A stretch of 64,000 bases of DNA from Eonycteris spelaea (Eukaryota > Chordata > Mammalia > Chiroptera > Pteropodidae), in contig PUFA01000006.1 of the NCBI GenBank assembly GCA_003508835.1, positions 9,238,001-9,302,000 on the forward strand, given 5' to 3'. The position numbers were made by a program, and so were the translations under genes. Each line of letters begins with the position of its first letter. The stretch's first letter is position 1. Shown one piece after another: positions 1-12,037 of the stretch. The notes below the pieces were generated by a model, which did not search any database, was not told where the DNA came from, and saw only the letters and a program-made list of their open reading frames with translations.

Positions 1-2144
1 CCTCTGTGACAGGTCCTGAAACAGCAATATGCTTGGCACAGTCAAGGGAGACACAAGAAGGCCAGTGTGGCTGGAGCAGTGTGCATCAAAGGGAGCATCT
101 AGGTCATGTGGAGAACTTTGGATTTTATTCTAAACATGATAACACTGGAGAACTTTGTGCCAAGGCCATTGCTGCTGCTACAGTTATGCTCCCCTTTGTT
201 TCCACGGGGTGGGTTGTGGCATGATTCACTCAACACATTTAACAACTATCTCTTGGGTCCCTACCATGTGTCAGGCACTGTTATAAGCCCCAATATTAGC
301 AGTGGGGCAAGCTAGGCTTGTGGGGCTTACATTGCTATCAGTAGGGAGATGACTCTCCATACCTCTTTCTTCTTGATGAGATCTACATGGAGATGAGGGT
401 GTGCCTGCACTGTGTCATGGAGCCTACCTCTATTTGGATTTGTAAGCTGGATTAGGGGTAGGATATGCCAGAAAGGGCTGTGGGGCCCACTGCTACCTAC
501 ACACATGCTTTGTGTTAGTGACTCTTGGGGAAATCAAGAACAAGAGATTGATATCATGTTGAGGTCAATGAAGGAGAAAGGATAGCCTCAGGAAGGAGAT
601 GCTTGTGGGGCTGAGCTTCCCGAGGGAGCTAGAATAGACCTTGGGAATGAACATAAACCTTGAGAATGCACATAACTTTTGGGGAGAACTGGAAATGAGA
701 TGGGAGATTGGACCTTGCTTGTATTTTACGTGAATGCACAGAAACATTCTGCCCAAGTTGTATTTGTCCAAGATCCATTTTATAAAGCATCTCTTTTATG
801 AGACCATCCTGAAAAAACTTCACCACTTCTGACTTCTAACCAATGCCATGTACTGTACTGAGTTCAGCACATCCCGTGCCTATAACAGAGTCTGGCTCAT
901 AACAGGCACTCAGTAAATACTTATTGGGTCAGTAAATGGATGTGTAGATGGATGGATGAATGGATGAATAAGTGAATGAATGATATGATGCCCATCTGGG
1001 TATAGTTTTATCTCAGACCAGCTTGTTGGTTCCATGTTGTATGCATGTGGAAGTGAGGGGGCCCGTGGGCAAGTTCTGAGACTAATTCATTAATCTCTTT
1101 TTCTCCTATTGCACCTGGATTATGCCCTTGTATATAATAAGAGTCCAATAAATGTGCTGAATGAAAGAAGAAAGCTTTGACCAGAAATAAGAGTCCAAGG
1201 GTTTAGTTTTTTTTCCATGAAACTTTAATGCCAAAAAGGATTTCTGCATATGAAATTCACCCTTCTCGGCTCACCTTTACATAATTCAGGCAGCCTGTGG
1301 TTCCTTGGGGACTTCTTTGGACATTAAGTCTCTCTCAACAGCCTGAAGATTGAACAGCTACATTTAAGCAATTACCATTGATTTGTCATTACCAGGGAGT
1401 ATAGGAGCAGTGGGAAGAAGAGTATGGAGATGAGACAGAGAAGCAAAAGAGCCCAGGGACAGAGAAACCCAGGGACCAAGAAACATGGGGACTGCCTTTG
1501 TGGAGGCAGGGAGCTGAGAGAAGTCAGTGTCTCTGGAAGAACTGGAATGCCAGACAAGGCCATTAAAATGCCCCAGAGGCACTGGAAGCTTTAAGCTATT
1601 TCCTGACGTGCTTGAACAGTATCTGGTTCAGGTCCCTCAACATCAGCTTGACAAGTGCATCTCAACAAGGCAAGTCAGAAAAGTGAAGAGGTCAGAGAGG
1701 CTGGCTTTGTTTTGCAGTGAAAACACAGGAGATGATGAAGAAAGCATCTTTGAAGATGGGAGTCCCCTGGGAGCTCTGAGTTTGCCAGTTTCTCCACCCT
1801 CAGTTCCCAGAAACATCTGTGCTGATGTCTTGATAAGAAGAGATGTCTCGATAAGGAGAGGTCCAGGTTGGGGATAACCACAACGACAGTGGAGCAGCTG
1901 GCTAGGACCCTCTGGGAGGAATGATGTTACACGAGGCCGGCAGTGGCCCAGAACTTAGAAAGAGGCAGCCCAGAGAAAGAGGAGGCATAATTTCCCTCCC
2001 CTGACTCCTCATTTAAAAGAACTTGCCCCCAGTGGAGGTGGTGTGGGAGAATAATACCCTCAGCCCCTCCCTCTTCATTGTGAATTAATAGTGCTATACT
2101 ATCTTAGGAATAGAGATACCTGTAGAGGGAGAAGTGAGAGGAAA
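1..2144. other. Intergenic: weak L2/MIR remnants, no gene seen
   Basis: An L2-like segment on the minus strand is seen at about 222-335 (its 'cctaccatgtgtcaggcactg' core is diagnostic). L2-like 3' ends on the plus strand lie at about 790-990, ending in a GGAT/GAAT tetranucleotide run (936-985), and at 1100-1175. An open frame of 116 codons at 1527-1877 has no recognisable family, no splice context and no conserved motif, so it is not called a gene. Confidence 0.5.
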
Positions 2145-2735
2145 CTAGCACTTAGCATCCACCTCACTCTAAGGCAGCAGCTTCACATCCCTGTCTCATC
2201 AAATCCTTACAACAATTCTCTGAAACAATTTCTATGATGCCCAACTGTAGTGGGTTGAATTGTGTCCTCCAAAAGTATGTCTTAGTCCCCACAAAGGTAT
2301 GTCATTGTTATATTATTTGGAAAAAGGGTCTTTGATGTAATTAAAGATCTCGAGATGAGATCATCCTAGATTATCAGGTGGGCTCTAAATCTTATGCTAA
2401 GTGTCCTAATAAGAGAAAGAAGAGAAGACACTGATTGTGGAGAAAGCCATGTGAAGATGAAGGCAGAGATTAGAGTGATGCCACCACAAGCCAAAGGGTG
2501 CCTGAAGCCACCAGAAGCTAGAAGAGGCAGGAAGGATTCTCCCCTAGAGCCTTCAGAGGGAGTGCTGCCCTGCTGACATTTTGATTTCTTACTTCTGGCC
2601 TCCAGAACTATGCAAGAATAAATTTTTTTGTTTGTTTTAATCCACTACATTTACATCATTTCATAGAGAGAGAAACAAGGTGTGCAACCTCTCTAAGGAC
2701 ACTCGGCTCAGATGAGACGGATCTGGGTTACAGAC
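2145..2735 (-). repeat. MIR SINE split by an MLT1 LTR
   Basis: MIR sequence in minus orientation is present at about 2145-2247 (ccttacaacaattctctga core) and resumes at about 2655-2735 (the gaaac...ctctctaaggacactcggct part). The break is filled by the MLT1 element at 2250-2650. The nesting shows that the MIR is older than the LTR. Confidence 0.6.
2250..2650 (+). mobile_element. MLT1-type solo LTR (ERVL-MaLR)
   Basis: The MLT1 landmarks occur in order: tgaattgtgtcctccaaaa near the 5' end, the 'gtgtcctaataagagaaag' segment, 'gccatgtgaagatgaaggca', then 'ctggcctccagaactatg' followed by aagaataaattttt, which is the polyadenylation part. It is a solo LTR; no internal retroviral sequence is attached. 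Confidence 0.75.
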
Positions 2736-2839
2736 CTCCAAGTAGAGCAAAAGGTTAGCATTTGCCACAGAGCACCGGCAGAAATGAGTCCTGGAAGGTC
2801 ATCTGAATAGAGCTCCACAGTCAAAAGGTTGAGAAACAC

Positions 2840-3165
2840 TCTGCCAGGCCCTCTCTACTAGTGTGCGTGGTAAAGGCTCTAAGAAATCTGCTTGAACATC
2901 CCTTCTTCAGCAGGATCTGTCCTGATGCTAGAAAGTTAGCTTCTTACCTGGCCTTTCCTTCTCATAGCACCTTCCCAGGGCTTCCCTTTTTTTTGTGCTT
3001 ACAATTATGAGCCTGAGGAAATGCATGTTTAGAGTTTGCTTTTGTGTAATGTCTTTCTCTCCAACTAGAACATAGCTCCATGAGAGGCAGACTGTGTTTC
3101 TTTCTCAACACTTGGTACATGGCAGGTGCCCTTAATAATGGCTAAGTGGATGATCAAGAAAAAAT
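2840..3165 (+). repeat. L2 LINE 3' end
   Basis: A decayed L2 tail has the order 'ctagaacatagctccatgag', then 'gtgtttctttctcaacac', then 'ggtacatggcaggtgcccttaata'. This is the usual L2 3' terminal order. Confidence 0.55.
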
Positions 3166-3459
3166 TGTTTAACTCAAGGTTCGCTGAACTTATTTAATCG
3201 TTAAGCTTTTCCTCCCGTAATACCTAAGAACATCAGATTTGGAGAGAGGTGGGGTTCTCTGACAAAAATTTGGGCTGATGACAGTTTTCCTCTGGAGAAA
3301 GGCTGAGTACAGACCTTTTCATGCAGGAGAATGTGCTCTCCCTTAGGAAAGGAAGATATTCATGAGGCCATGTGGTCCCAGAGAGCATACCCACAGGATT
3401 TGGGATGTAAGGAGGAACAGACAGGCTGATATAAAGTCTACATGAATAAGCCAACGTGT

Positions 3460-5520
3460 GATACTAGACAGCAAAAAATCTGAAATTAAAGGGAAGAAAA
3501 GGGGAAAATAAAAATGACAAGACTTGTTGGATATTAAAACAATAAAAATCTGTAATACTTAAAACTATTTGGTACTAATACAAGCATTTGAGTAAAGAAA
3601 AACAGAATCCAGAGAGAAATCCAAGAACACACAGGAATTTCATACATGATGAATATGGTATTTTAAATCAGGCCAAAAAGATTCTTCAACAAGGAGAGCT
3701 GAGACAACCAACTTGCCATCTGGAAAAAAGTGAAGCTGGATCTTGTCTTCACATCTCACATTAAAGCAAATTCCAGATGGAACGACAATTTCAACATAAA
3801 AAAATAAACCCATGAAGATACTAGAAAGGAACATGGAAGACTTTTATGACTATGGAGGAGAGCCAGACTTTCTAAGCAAGACAAATTCTAAGCTGAGAAA
3901 GTAAAGAACTGATTCATTTGAGTAGAAAAATTAATTTCTGAACTTTAAAAAGTACTATAAATAAACTCAAAAGTCAAGCAAGAAAACTGGGAAAATATAT
4001 CTGCAATTCATATGAAAAACAAAGGTCTGGTTTACTTAATATATCAAAAGACCTTAGAGATTGATAAGAAAATGATAAATTACCCAACAGAAAAAAAACA
4101 AATGCGCAAAAATCAAACCAAACAAAAACAGACAACTCAGAGAAAAAAACGCTACAGATGGCTAATAACATATTTTAAAGATGTTTAAACCACCTTTCAT
4201 AATTGAAAAAGTACACATTTAAGTAAGTGAAAAATTATTTGTCATCTATCAGATTGGCAAATTCAAAATTCGATGGCACTGGGTGGAATGGAATAGGGGT
4301 AAAGCCACCCTCACACCTGCTGGTGGGAACATAAATTGATGCAGGTTCTTTTCTGGAGAATTTGGCTACATCTCTTAAGGTGAAAAGTGTTGGTCACATG
4401 CTCAGTGGGTACAGATTTTTGCATCAGGAGTGCTTGAGTTGAAACTGGGCCAGACTTTCAGGGTCCCCAAGGCCACCTCTCTTTAGCCACCTGCCAAGAT
4501 CCCACAACCACCTTGAACTACCATCAGCACTGGAGACCTCCCTTGACCCCCTACCAGCCTCAAGCTCTGTGCCTCCTGTATCTACTGTCCATGTCTTATA
4601 CTCTGACCGGGATGACGTGAATTGGAGAACACTGCCCAATTTTTCTTCTCAAATCCCATTAAAGGAAGGAACATACTGGGAAACCAAAGGCACTGCAGAA
4701 CCCACAAGGTGGTCAATCTTCTTTCAGAGCAGCAAGAAACAGCCCATGGCAAACGGAAGGGGACTGAATGCCACGACATGGGCATTACACTCCGACAAGA
4801 GTATAACTTGGTCATTATGGAACTCGCGCAAACTGGCTGCTGATGCAAATGACCCCACTTTGTGATTTCTCTGAGCCCCATTACCTGACGAGTAGATGTG
4901 ACCCATCAAAGGACGGAGAGACCATAGAACTAATTTCTCCACCACAGAACCAATTTCCACAAGAAGCAGGCCCAGGAGTCTGGCACGGTGGAGTATTTTT
5001 TGGCAAGCAAATCTTGGGGGATTGGTCACAGTGAGAGCTAAGCCCCAGGCTGGCTTCCCAATGCAGCGCATGTGACCTTGGGCTACCTTTAACCTTTCTG
5101 TACAGGGTACCAAAACATCCAAATTTTCTTTGAATTTTTCTACTATTTCTTCCATAAATGAATTTTGTACCCCCTCCCTAAAGACATATTAAAACAATAC
5201 AAATATTGTAACTCAGTAATCTGTCTTTTAGGAATTTATCTTTCATATAGGCTCACACATGTGCTAAAGACATGTATGATTATAGGATTAATAGTAACAG
5301 CAACAGACAGGGAAACAAATGTCAATTAATAGAGAATTAGTTAAATTATAGAAAATCACACAATGGAAAATTAGGTAGCCATATAAAAGGATGAGACAGC
5401 TGATATAGACACATTCAAGCTATATTAATTTTTTTTAAAAAACCAGGTAGTGAATGTTCCATCAATGATGCAAAAAAGGATTATATATGCATAAAATATT
5501 TTTAGAAGAAAAATTGTCAG
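3460..5520 (+). mobile_element. Ancient L1M fragment, interrupted at 4389-5205
   Basis: The left part (3460-4388) matches the ORF2 3' region of old L1 elements, including 'atcagattggcaaattcaaaa' and 'cctgctggtgggaacataaattg'. The right part resumes at about 5206 with 'taggaatttatctttcatatagg', 'cacacatgtgct' and 'ccatataaaaggatgagac'. Both halves are in the same orientation and nearly contiguous in the L1 model, so the 0.8 kb between them is an insertion. Confidence 0.7.
4389..5205. other. Unidentified 0.8-kb insertion in an L1M
   Basis: This block separates two collinear L1M halves and resembles no repeat I know. It is less AT-rich than the L1 around it. On the plus strand it contains a stop-free stretch of about 140 codons ending at 4865 (WSIFFQSSKKQPMANG is part of it). 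On the minus strand there is a 143-codon frame at 4724-5155. Neither resembles a known protein. It begins TGTTGG and has an ATTAAA-like motif near its right end, so an old solo LTR is one option; a retrocopied cDNA is another. No clear target-site duplication was found. Confidence 0.4.
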
Positions 5521-5860
5521 TCCAAAGGTATAACAATAAAAATGACTGCACCTTCACACTGTAGGCCAACCCACCCCAACTCTAAAAGAGGGAAGATCTA
5601 TCCTTTCGAATGTGAGGAAATTCAGGTATGGTCTTTCTCCTAATCCAGCAGTTTAGAGCACAGAATTGGGCACTTGTTTAGGTTTGTCATCTAAAATCTG
5701 TTTGACTAACCAGGCCCCCAGCAAGGGTGAGTGGAGCTGCTGTGTTCTGGCCAGGCCACTGACAGCTGCCTTCAGACTCACAGTCCAGAAACTAATTCCT
5801 GGATACATGTCTCCATGACCAATTGTCCATGATGTATGGAGTACAGAGAATACCCAGCAT

Positions 5861-6125
5861 CATCTCCTGGAGGCCTGAATCATACCTCCTGCATGAATAC
5901 TGCCTCCTGGAATACTAACGACTACACCTGTAGTATCAAGCACTGGTTCCCGAAGTGCTAGGCTCTGCCCTCAGGAAAGCCAGGGTTACCTCATGGGGTC
6001 ATCAGCCCCAGCAGACACCCAAAATCCTCAGTGCTGCCTTCTGGGGTCTTGAGTATTCTGCCTAGAGTGCTGATGGCTATCTGTCTGGAAAACAGAGCAC
6101 TGTTACCTGGAGTTCAGAACACTTC
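5861..6125. repeat. Degenerate tandem repeat, about 21-22 bp period
   Basis: Variants of a CCTGGAGTACTGAACAC-like unit recur about ten times with spacing near 21-22 bp, for example 'tgcctcctggaatactaacga' near 5901 and 'ttacctggagttcagaacac' near 6108. Units are highly diverged and the period drifts, so this is an old decayed minisatellite at best. Confidence 0.35.
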
Positions 6126-6401
6126 AGTCCTTACACTAGCTGTCAGGGACCTGAGCAGGCCCCCGAGTCCTGAGGACTATATGCGTGGACCACATGATTT
6201 AGTGTGCTGAGGGTTTTAAGTGCTATCTTTGGAGATGCTATCATTGTGTCTTGCTGACTGGGAGGGATCCCACCTTCCACCCCCACCACCTCAGCAGGAA
6301 CCATTACTGTCTCAGACCAGGTTTTTTTCTCCTGCTGTCTGACCTCCTATTCAACATCTTCCCAGGACAGCTCTACCCTACAAAGCAGTAACATATGTAT
6401 C

Positions 6402-6576
6402 GAACACCTACTATGCACTGGGCATAAAGGTACCATGATACCTACTATGTGCTAGGCATTATGGTTATCTTGACACCTACTGTGTGCTGGGCATAGTGGT
6501 AACTTTGACACCTATTGTGTGCTGGTTATGGTAGAAATCTTGACACCTACTGCATGTTAGGCACGATGGAAGTCTC
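6402..6576. repeat. 35-bp minisatellite, five units
   Basis: Units beginning ga(c/t)acctact start at 6402, 6437, 6472, 6507 and 6542, exactly 35 bp apart each time. Each unit carries a variant of 'cacctactatgtgctgggca', which resembles the MIR/L2 core 'cctactatgtgccaggcact'. The array probably arose by duplication of a short repeat remnant. Units differ by several substitutions but no indels. Confidence 0.9.
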
Positions 6577-7309
6577 ATAGATTGGTAGTAATAGAAAAGG
6601 ACAGGATCTGCTTCCTTGACCTTGGTCTTGCTTAGATGCACGCAGGGTGGTCTGGCAGTTTTCTGAGCTGCACAGAATGAATTTAGCAGTCAGGATACAG
6701 ATCTTGGTTGGCCAAGCTCCCAGAAAGCTGAGGGCTAGAAAGATGGATTGACTTCATTTCAGGAGTGCCAGAAGATCTGAAATTTGTTGTGAATTCTGAT
6801 AGATTGAAGCCTAAGATGTTCCAAGTTAGTCTCAGGATAGATCAGAAAAACCCACACATGTCCTTTGGGTCAGATGTTAGAACAGGGGAGCCCTGTCCTG
6901 GGCTCCTGTTCTGCCTACTCTTCTCCCCCACCAGTTTAGTCCATGGTTATAAATAAACCTCTCTAAGTCATGACAGCAGCTTTTGCCAGGTGGTCCCTAG
7001 GAAATGGCATTGGCAGCTGGTTTGCCCCTGGGTTGCCAACCTGGGCACAGGGTCAGTGGTCAGTATGTGGTAAATTTGGCAGTCAGTCGCCAGGGGTCAC
7101 TTTCTCTCCCACTCTTTCCCCTTGCTAATCTGTATTCCCAGAGCTGGCTCAGAGCTGGCTCAGGCTTTCTGGAGAAAGATAGCTCCAGGCAGTCTCATGC
7201 CTGCTTGAGATACACTGCAAATCACAATACCTATCAGAAAGTTTCGCAGCCACAGCTATCACATGTGACATCCTCATGGTGTTCAGTGGTAACTAAGTAT
7301 ATGAGCACT

Positions 7310-7505
7310 GAAGCCAGGGGACCGGGCTGTATATCTCAGTTGCAAGCAAGTTGCTTAACTTCTTCAAACCTTAGTTTTTTTCACTGGCAAAAGAAGATAA
7401 AACTCATTTCTATTTCATAGGGTTGTGGTGGAAATTAAGTGAAGTAATATCTCTAAAGGCACTTAAAACAGTGCCTGACACACATTAAATTGTTGATAAA
7501 TATTA
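7310..7505 (+). repeat. MIR SINE
   Basis: The MIR order is kept: 'gcaagttgcttaacttctt', 'cctta...tttcactgg', 'catagggttgtggtggaaatt', 'acagtgcctgacacacatta' and 'gataaatattag'. Confidence 0.75.
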
Positions 7506-7527
7506 GCCAACATCACTACTAGATAAT

Positions 7528-7760
7528 ATATTACTGAACATTAGACGCTGTCCTTCACATGTGTTCGCTTATCTAATTCTTACACAGTGCTCAGAACCAG
7601 GTATTGTCACCCACTCCCATACTTATGATAAGGAAACTGAGTCAAGAGAAAGAAAGTTTGGTCAGGGTCTGATGTCTGGAAAGTGGGGGGGCTGAAATGT
7701 GATCCCAGGCAGTCAGGCCCAGAGCCCATTTCGACTTAACACTGTACACACTACCCAGCA
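7528..7760 (-). repeat. MIR SINE
   Basis: This is a minus-orientation MIR: 'gataaggaaactgagtcaag' in the middle and 'gcagtcaggcccagagccca' with 'aacactgtacacactacc' at the tRNA-derived end. Confidence 0.65.
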
Positions 7761-7935
7761 GTCTTCTTCAGAGATAGGAGACCCTGCAGAACCCACTTCA
7801 GGCATGCCAGGGACCATTCCTGGTGGCACAGGAGGTTACCTGGTTGAGGACACTACAGCAGTTGTCCTTGCTAAAGATGAGCTGGCTCCAGCAAGTACAG
7901 GGAAATCAGAACGGGAGTCAGCACTCACAGCAGCT

Positions 7936-8150
7936 AGCACGCACCTACCCAGCACTGAGTTAAACACTTTATCCTCATTTAAGCTTCCAACAGACCTATG
8001 AATTAGGAAGTAATTTATCTCATCTTACAAATGAAGAAGCTGAGACACAGACAAGATCACACAGTTCAAAAGTGACAGAACCAGGACTGAACCCCAGACA
8101 GTCTGGCTCCAGAGGCCATGCCTTAAACACTACCCTCAACTGCGCCTGGG
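7936..8150 (-). repeat. MIR SINE
   Basis: Minus orientation: 'agcacgcacctacccagcac', 'aatgaagaagctgagacaca' and 'ccccagacagtctggctcca' appear in MIR order. It is nearly full length. Confidence 0.75.
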
Positions 8151-8479
8151 TTGGGAGCCAGAGCACATCCACAGAGGGGTAAGAATTGACCCCCAGAACC
8201 ACCTATGCTTCAGCAAAACAAGAAGAAGCCCAGTCCCTGTGAGATGCGAGAAAATTGGAATCTGATGGGAGCTCGTATTCGGAACGGGTCAAGAGATACA
8301 GGGCTCCGGCCACTCCTCCGTGTTGCTGCAAGAGCCGCTAGAGCACAGAGGAGGGGCCTGCAGAGCCAGAAGGAGTTCAGGGCTGGGGCACGGGGAGCTG
8401 GGTTCTGGTTCCAGGTGTGTGACCAACGGAAATCATTTCCCCTCTCTGGACATCAGCTTTCTTGTCTGTAATTAAGGTG

Positions 8480-8860
8480 ACCCGCTGGCATGAGCTCTAA
8501 AGCTCTCTTTTGTTCCGACCCTGTTTGTTGTGTCAAGAGAATTATGTGGGTGATGCATCTGAGGCTGGCACCTCCCGGAGGGTGGGGACTGCTCAGCTTG
8601 TCTTGGGAGTGGCCTGGCTAAGTCCAGCAAATGTCATTAGCATTGGCAATGCTGAGAAGGTGACGCCTTCACCTCGATGTGAGTGGTCCCTCGAAAGGGA
8701 TGAATCCGGGTAGCCTCCCCGCCAAAGCTTAATCAAAGGCAAAAGTTGAATGACAAAATCAGCTCTGTACAGGCAAAGCGGTATAATGGGTGTCTACAAA
8801 AGAGGGAGCCCTCATCGCTGAAAATGTCTGTGCAGAGATGCGTGTTCATCTACAGGGAAC
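8480..8860. promoter_or_regulatory. Repeat-free island, candidate regulatory element
   Basis: This is a single-copy block between repeats with no repeat landmarks and no convincing coding frame. It holds dense non-CpG, A/T-balanced motifs such as 'aaatgtcattagcattggca' and 'tgaatgacaaaatcagctc'. Conservation cannot be measured here; the call rests on the absence of repeats and on its texture. Confidence 0.3.
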
Positions 8861-8904
8861 TTTGGAGAGGGTGTTCCTTCCTTCCCCAGGAGATTCAGGA
8901 TGTA

Positions 8905-9030
8905 CCACATCTTAGTCCATTCATCCATTGATCATTTATTCGCCCAATGAATATTTAATGAGTACCTGCCATGTGTCAGACACTAGGCTAGGAAGAATTG
9001 CTATAAAGATGAACAAGGCACAGTCCTACC
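8905..9030 (-). repeat. L2 LINE 3' end
   Basis: The sequence 'cccaatgaatatttaatgag' followed by 'tacctgccatgtgtcagaca' and 'gatgaacaaggcacagtcct' is the reverse complement of the L2 terminus. Confidence 0.65.
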
Positions 9031-10284
9031 TTGACCACAAAGGTGTATTGTGGTATCATGGGTACTGAGAAGGACTCTCACCCACTGAGCTGTAATCTTG
9101 TGGTGAGTCACAGACCGCTAAAAGAAAGCTTTAAACATGCGCACCTACACAATATCTTATAGCCACATTTGAAGTCCACAGAGGAATGAGAGATACTGTC
9201 CTAGTGCCCATGCTTCCAACATATTCGCTCCCATGCGCACATAGCTGAGCAGGGTCTGGCTGGCTGCCAGCCATGCTGGAAAGATAGCAGTCACATCTAA
9301 GGACAAGGAGATGGAGCTAGCAGGAATGCGGGCAACTGCAGACTGAACTAGTGTGCAGGGAAGCCAGCCATGATGACAGAATTCACGCTCAGAGAGGGCA
9401 TAAGTGGATCTGCTCTGTCAGTTCAGGGTCCAAGAGGAATAGATGTTTTTGGCAGGATGATCAGGGAAAGATGTTTCTGAAGGGCAGGAAAGGGACTAAG
9501 AAGGAATGAGATTCAGAGCCAGGTATTTTCTGAAATTCCAGGAAAAACCACACTGGGCTCATTCTGGGAGGAGGGATAAAGTTGAAGAAGACCCAGATAG
9601 AAAACAGGGCACCATCAGTCCCCCCCCCCCAGACAGTCCCTCAAAAGATTATGCGGTGAGGAGTAGAAACATTCAACATAGCCAAGGTGTTTGGTCAGAG
9701 AAGCACTGGGCAGCTACTCCAGTTTCTCACAGGGATTTCTCTGCTTTTGTTCTGCAAAATGCAGTCAAGACTATTTCTAATCCACTGCTGTTTCTAGGAC
9801 AAAATCTCTTGCTATTGGCTCTGTGGGAGGTTAGGGCTGACCAAAGACCAGGGATGCCCAGAGGGGTGGAGCCTGAACAAATGAGCAAGCACTGCCAAGA
9901 ACCCTCAGAAATGCCACTAGAATCCAGGTCCCAGGGTTAGTGCAGGTCAAGTGGGCATTAGGTCTAGGGCCTCAAAGCAACCCTCTCGAGGTTGATCCTA
10001 AAGAACAAAGGGGCTGGCACCTCCCCTGGAGAGGCCTTGGAGATGGCAGAAAACTAGATGAAAAGTTGGGATTAGAGGACCTGCCTCTGAAATGAAGCTG
10101 ACCATTGATTCATCTTCCATCAAGAAGGGGTTCAAAGAGCTTCTCTTAGAGTGACAATTTTTCCAGCACCGGTCTTTCATGATGAAAGCCTGGGATCGCT
10201 GTTCTCATTGGCAGGAAGGCCCACAGGACAGAGACAGCCTGTATCCATCCACCTTCCCATTAACTTAAAAAAGACAGAGCCCAC
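9031..10284. other. Intergenic, nothing recognised except a C11 run
   Basis: No repeat family or gene is recognised. The open frame of 144 codons at 9506-9940 crosses a pure C run (9620-9630) and has no domain, so it is treated as chance. Confidence 0.4.
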
Positions 10285-10490
10285 AACTCCCTCCTACTGT
10301 GTGCCAGACACTTCTGGCCATATTGCCTACACACATCCTATAATCCTCAACAATCATCATTGTCTTTTTTAGCCAGATAGGGAAAAAAAAAAAGCTTAAA
10401 TCTGGGGTGTGTCAGTAATTGTCCGAGGTTGCACGTTAGTAATTGTCGAGTTGGGATTCAGATCCAATCAGTCTGGGAGCTACCCATTGG
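10285..10490 (-). repeat. MIR SINE
   Basis: Minus orientation: 'tcctactgtgtgccagacac' at the 3' core and 'gagttgggattcagatccaa' at the tRNA-like end. The middle carries an A11-type run. Confidence 0.65.
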
Positions 10491-11379
10491 GAAACCCTGC
10501 TCCCTTGTGACTTGTCCTGACCTAGCTCCTCCAAGTGATACCGCAGGGGCATACTGTTTCATGGCCTTTCATACTTTCGCTTTTCAATAACCACAACAAC
10601 CACACTCCTTGTTGGAGAGGATCTGGACTCAGCTCCTGGTTGGTTGCCTCTCTGGGTTTCTTCCTCCAATGGCAGCAATAGCTCCAGGCGGCTGGCACAC
10701 ATTCCATTCCACTTCCATTCTGGCTTCCTTCACATGGCAACTGGCACCTCCATGCCACTGATCCTTAATGCCAACGCTCCTCCCTTGGCAAGATTTTTTC
10801 CAAACTTCACAGCAGCACTATTGCTCTGCCTAATCCTCACTTAAGTATCAGCCCACCCACAGCTCAGCCAGCTGAGACACTGGAGGCAGGCTGGCTAGAC
10901 CCAATGCCATCCACTTTGTCTCTACCCCACCATGATCCTTCCGTAAATACCTTCTGATTATATCACAGGCTTTAAGCCTGAGCCTCAGCTACATTTAGTC
11001 CAGCTTTCCCCAGCCACTGAAAATTATCTTTCTCCAAAACTGGTTCTCCAGCTGAAATTTTCTATCCTAAAATGGTCTAGCCCAGGATGTCCAAAAATCT
11101 GTGTCTGAGTTAACTGAGGTCTGCTCCATTGCATCTCCTCAGCCTGGGATAGATCTGAAGTTCAGCAGACTGGCCATCATGATAGACAAGAGAAGCTGGA
11201 CTCATTGCTCCATCTGGCCCATCTCTGAACCAGCTCCAGGCATTTGGCCCTTAAACAAATGTCATCGTGAGCTATGACTTAACTGTTTTTGTCCCCTCTC
11301 CCTAACTAGATTCTAGTGTCTTACTGTTAATCTCATATTACATGTTTGAAATAATTAATTTAAACAATAAGTAGAAGAG

Positions 11380-11575
11380 GAGAGGAGTGGAGGGAGGTAG
11401 ATGGGGTAAAAGGGGTCAAATATGTTGTGACAGAAAGAAATCTAACTATAAGAGGTGAACACACAATGTAGATGTATATGTGCATTACTGTTAAAATGCA
11501 TAGCTGAAACTTACCGGATTTTGTTAACCAATGTCACCATAAAAAATTAAAACAAACAAACAAACAAACAATAAG
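11380..11575 (+). mobile_element. L1 3' end, truncated
   Basis: This is an L1 3'UTR of the laurasiatherian/bat type. 'ggtgaacacacaatgtag' is followed by 'agctgaaacttaccgg', 'ttgttaaccaatgtcaccat' and an A-rich (AAAC)n tail. The 5' end is truncated. Confidence 0.75.
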
Positions 11576-11644
11576 TGGAGGAAAAAGAGAGAGAAATTCT
11601 CATTCACTGGACAACTACTTTGAAAAAAAAAAGTATTTAAGGGG

Positions 11645-12037
11645 CTGCCATGGATGGAATAGTGTCCCCTCCCAAATTCATATGTTGAAGCTCTAAAACC
11701 CAATGTGATTGTGTTTGGAAATGGGGCCTTTGGAAGGTAATTTGGGTTAGAATAGGTCATGAGGATGGAGCCCTCATGATGGGATTAGTATCCTTATAAG
11801 AAGAGACACTGGAGAGCTTGCTCTCTCTCCACATGCACACCAAGAAGAGGTTATGTGAGAACACAGAGAAATCATGGCTGCCTGCAAGTCAAGAGAAGAG
11901 GCCTCAGAATGAAACCTATCTTGCTGATACCTTAACCTTGGACTTCCCAGCCTCCAGGACTGTGGGAAATAAATGTTTGTTGTTTAAGCCACCCAGTCTA
12001 TGGTATTCTGTTGTAGCAGTCTGAGCTGACTACTACA
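11645..12037 (+). mobile_element. MLT1A-type solo LTR (ERVL-MaLR)
   Basis: The order is clear: 'gaatagtgtcccctcccaaa', 'ttcatatgttgaagctctaa', 'ctcatgatgggattagtatc', 'ttataagaagagacactgga', 'cagcctccaggactgtggga', the aataaa signal, 'gtttaagccacccagtctat' and 'gagctgactactaca'. It is essentially full length. Confidence 0.9.

Noticed and set aside
1527..1877. Plus-strand open frame of 116 codons with an acidic patch
   Set aside because: Isolated, with no acceptor/donor partner exon and no similarity that I recognise.
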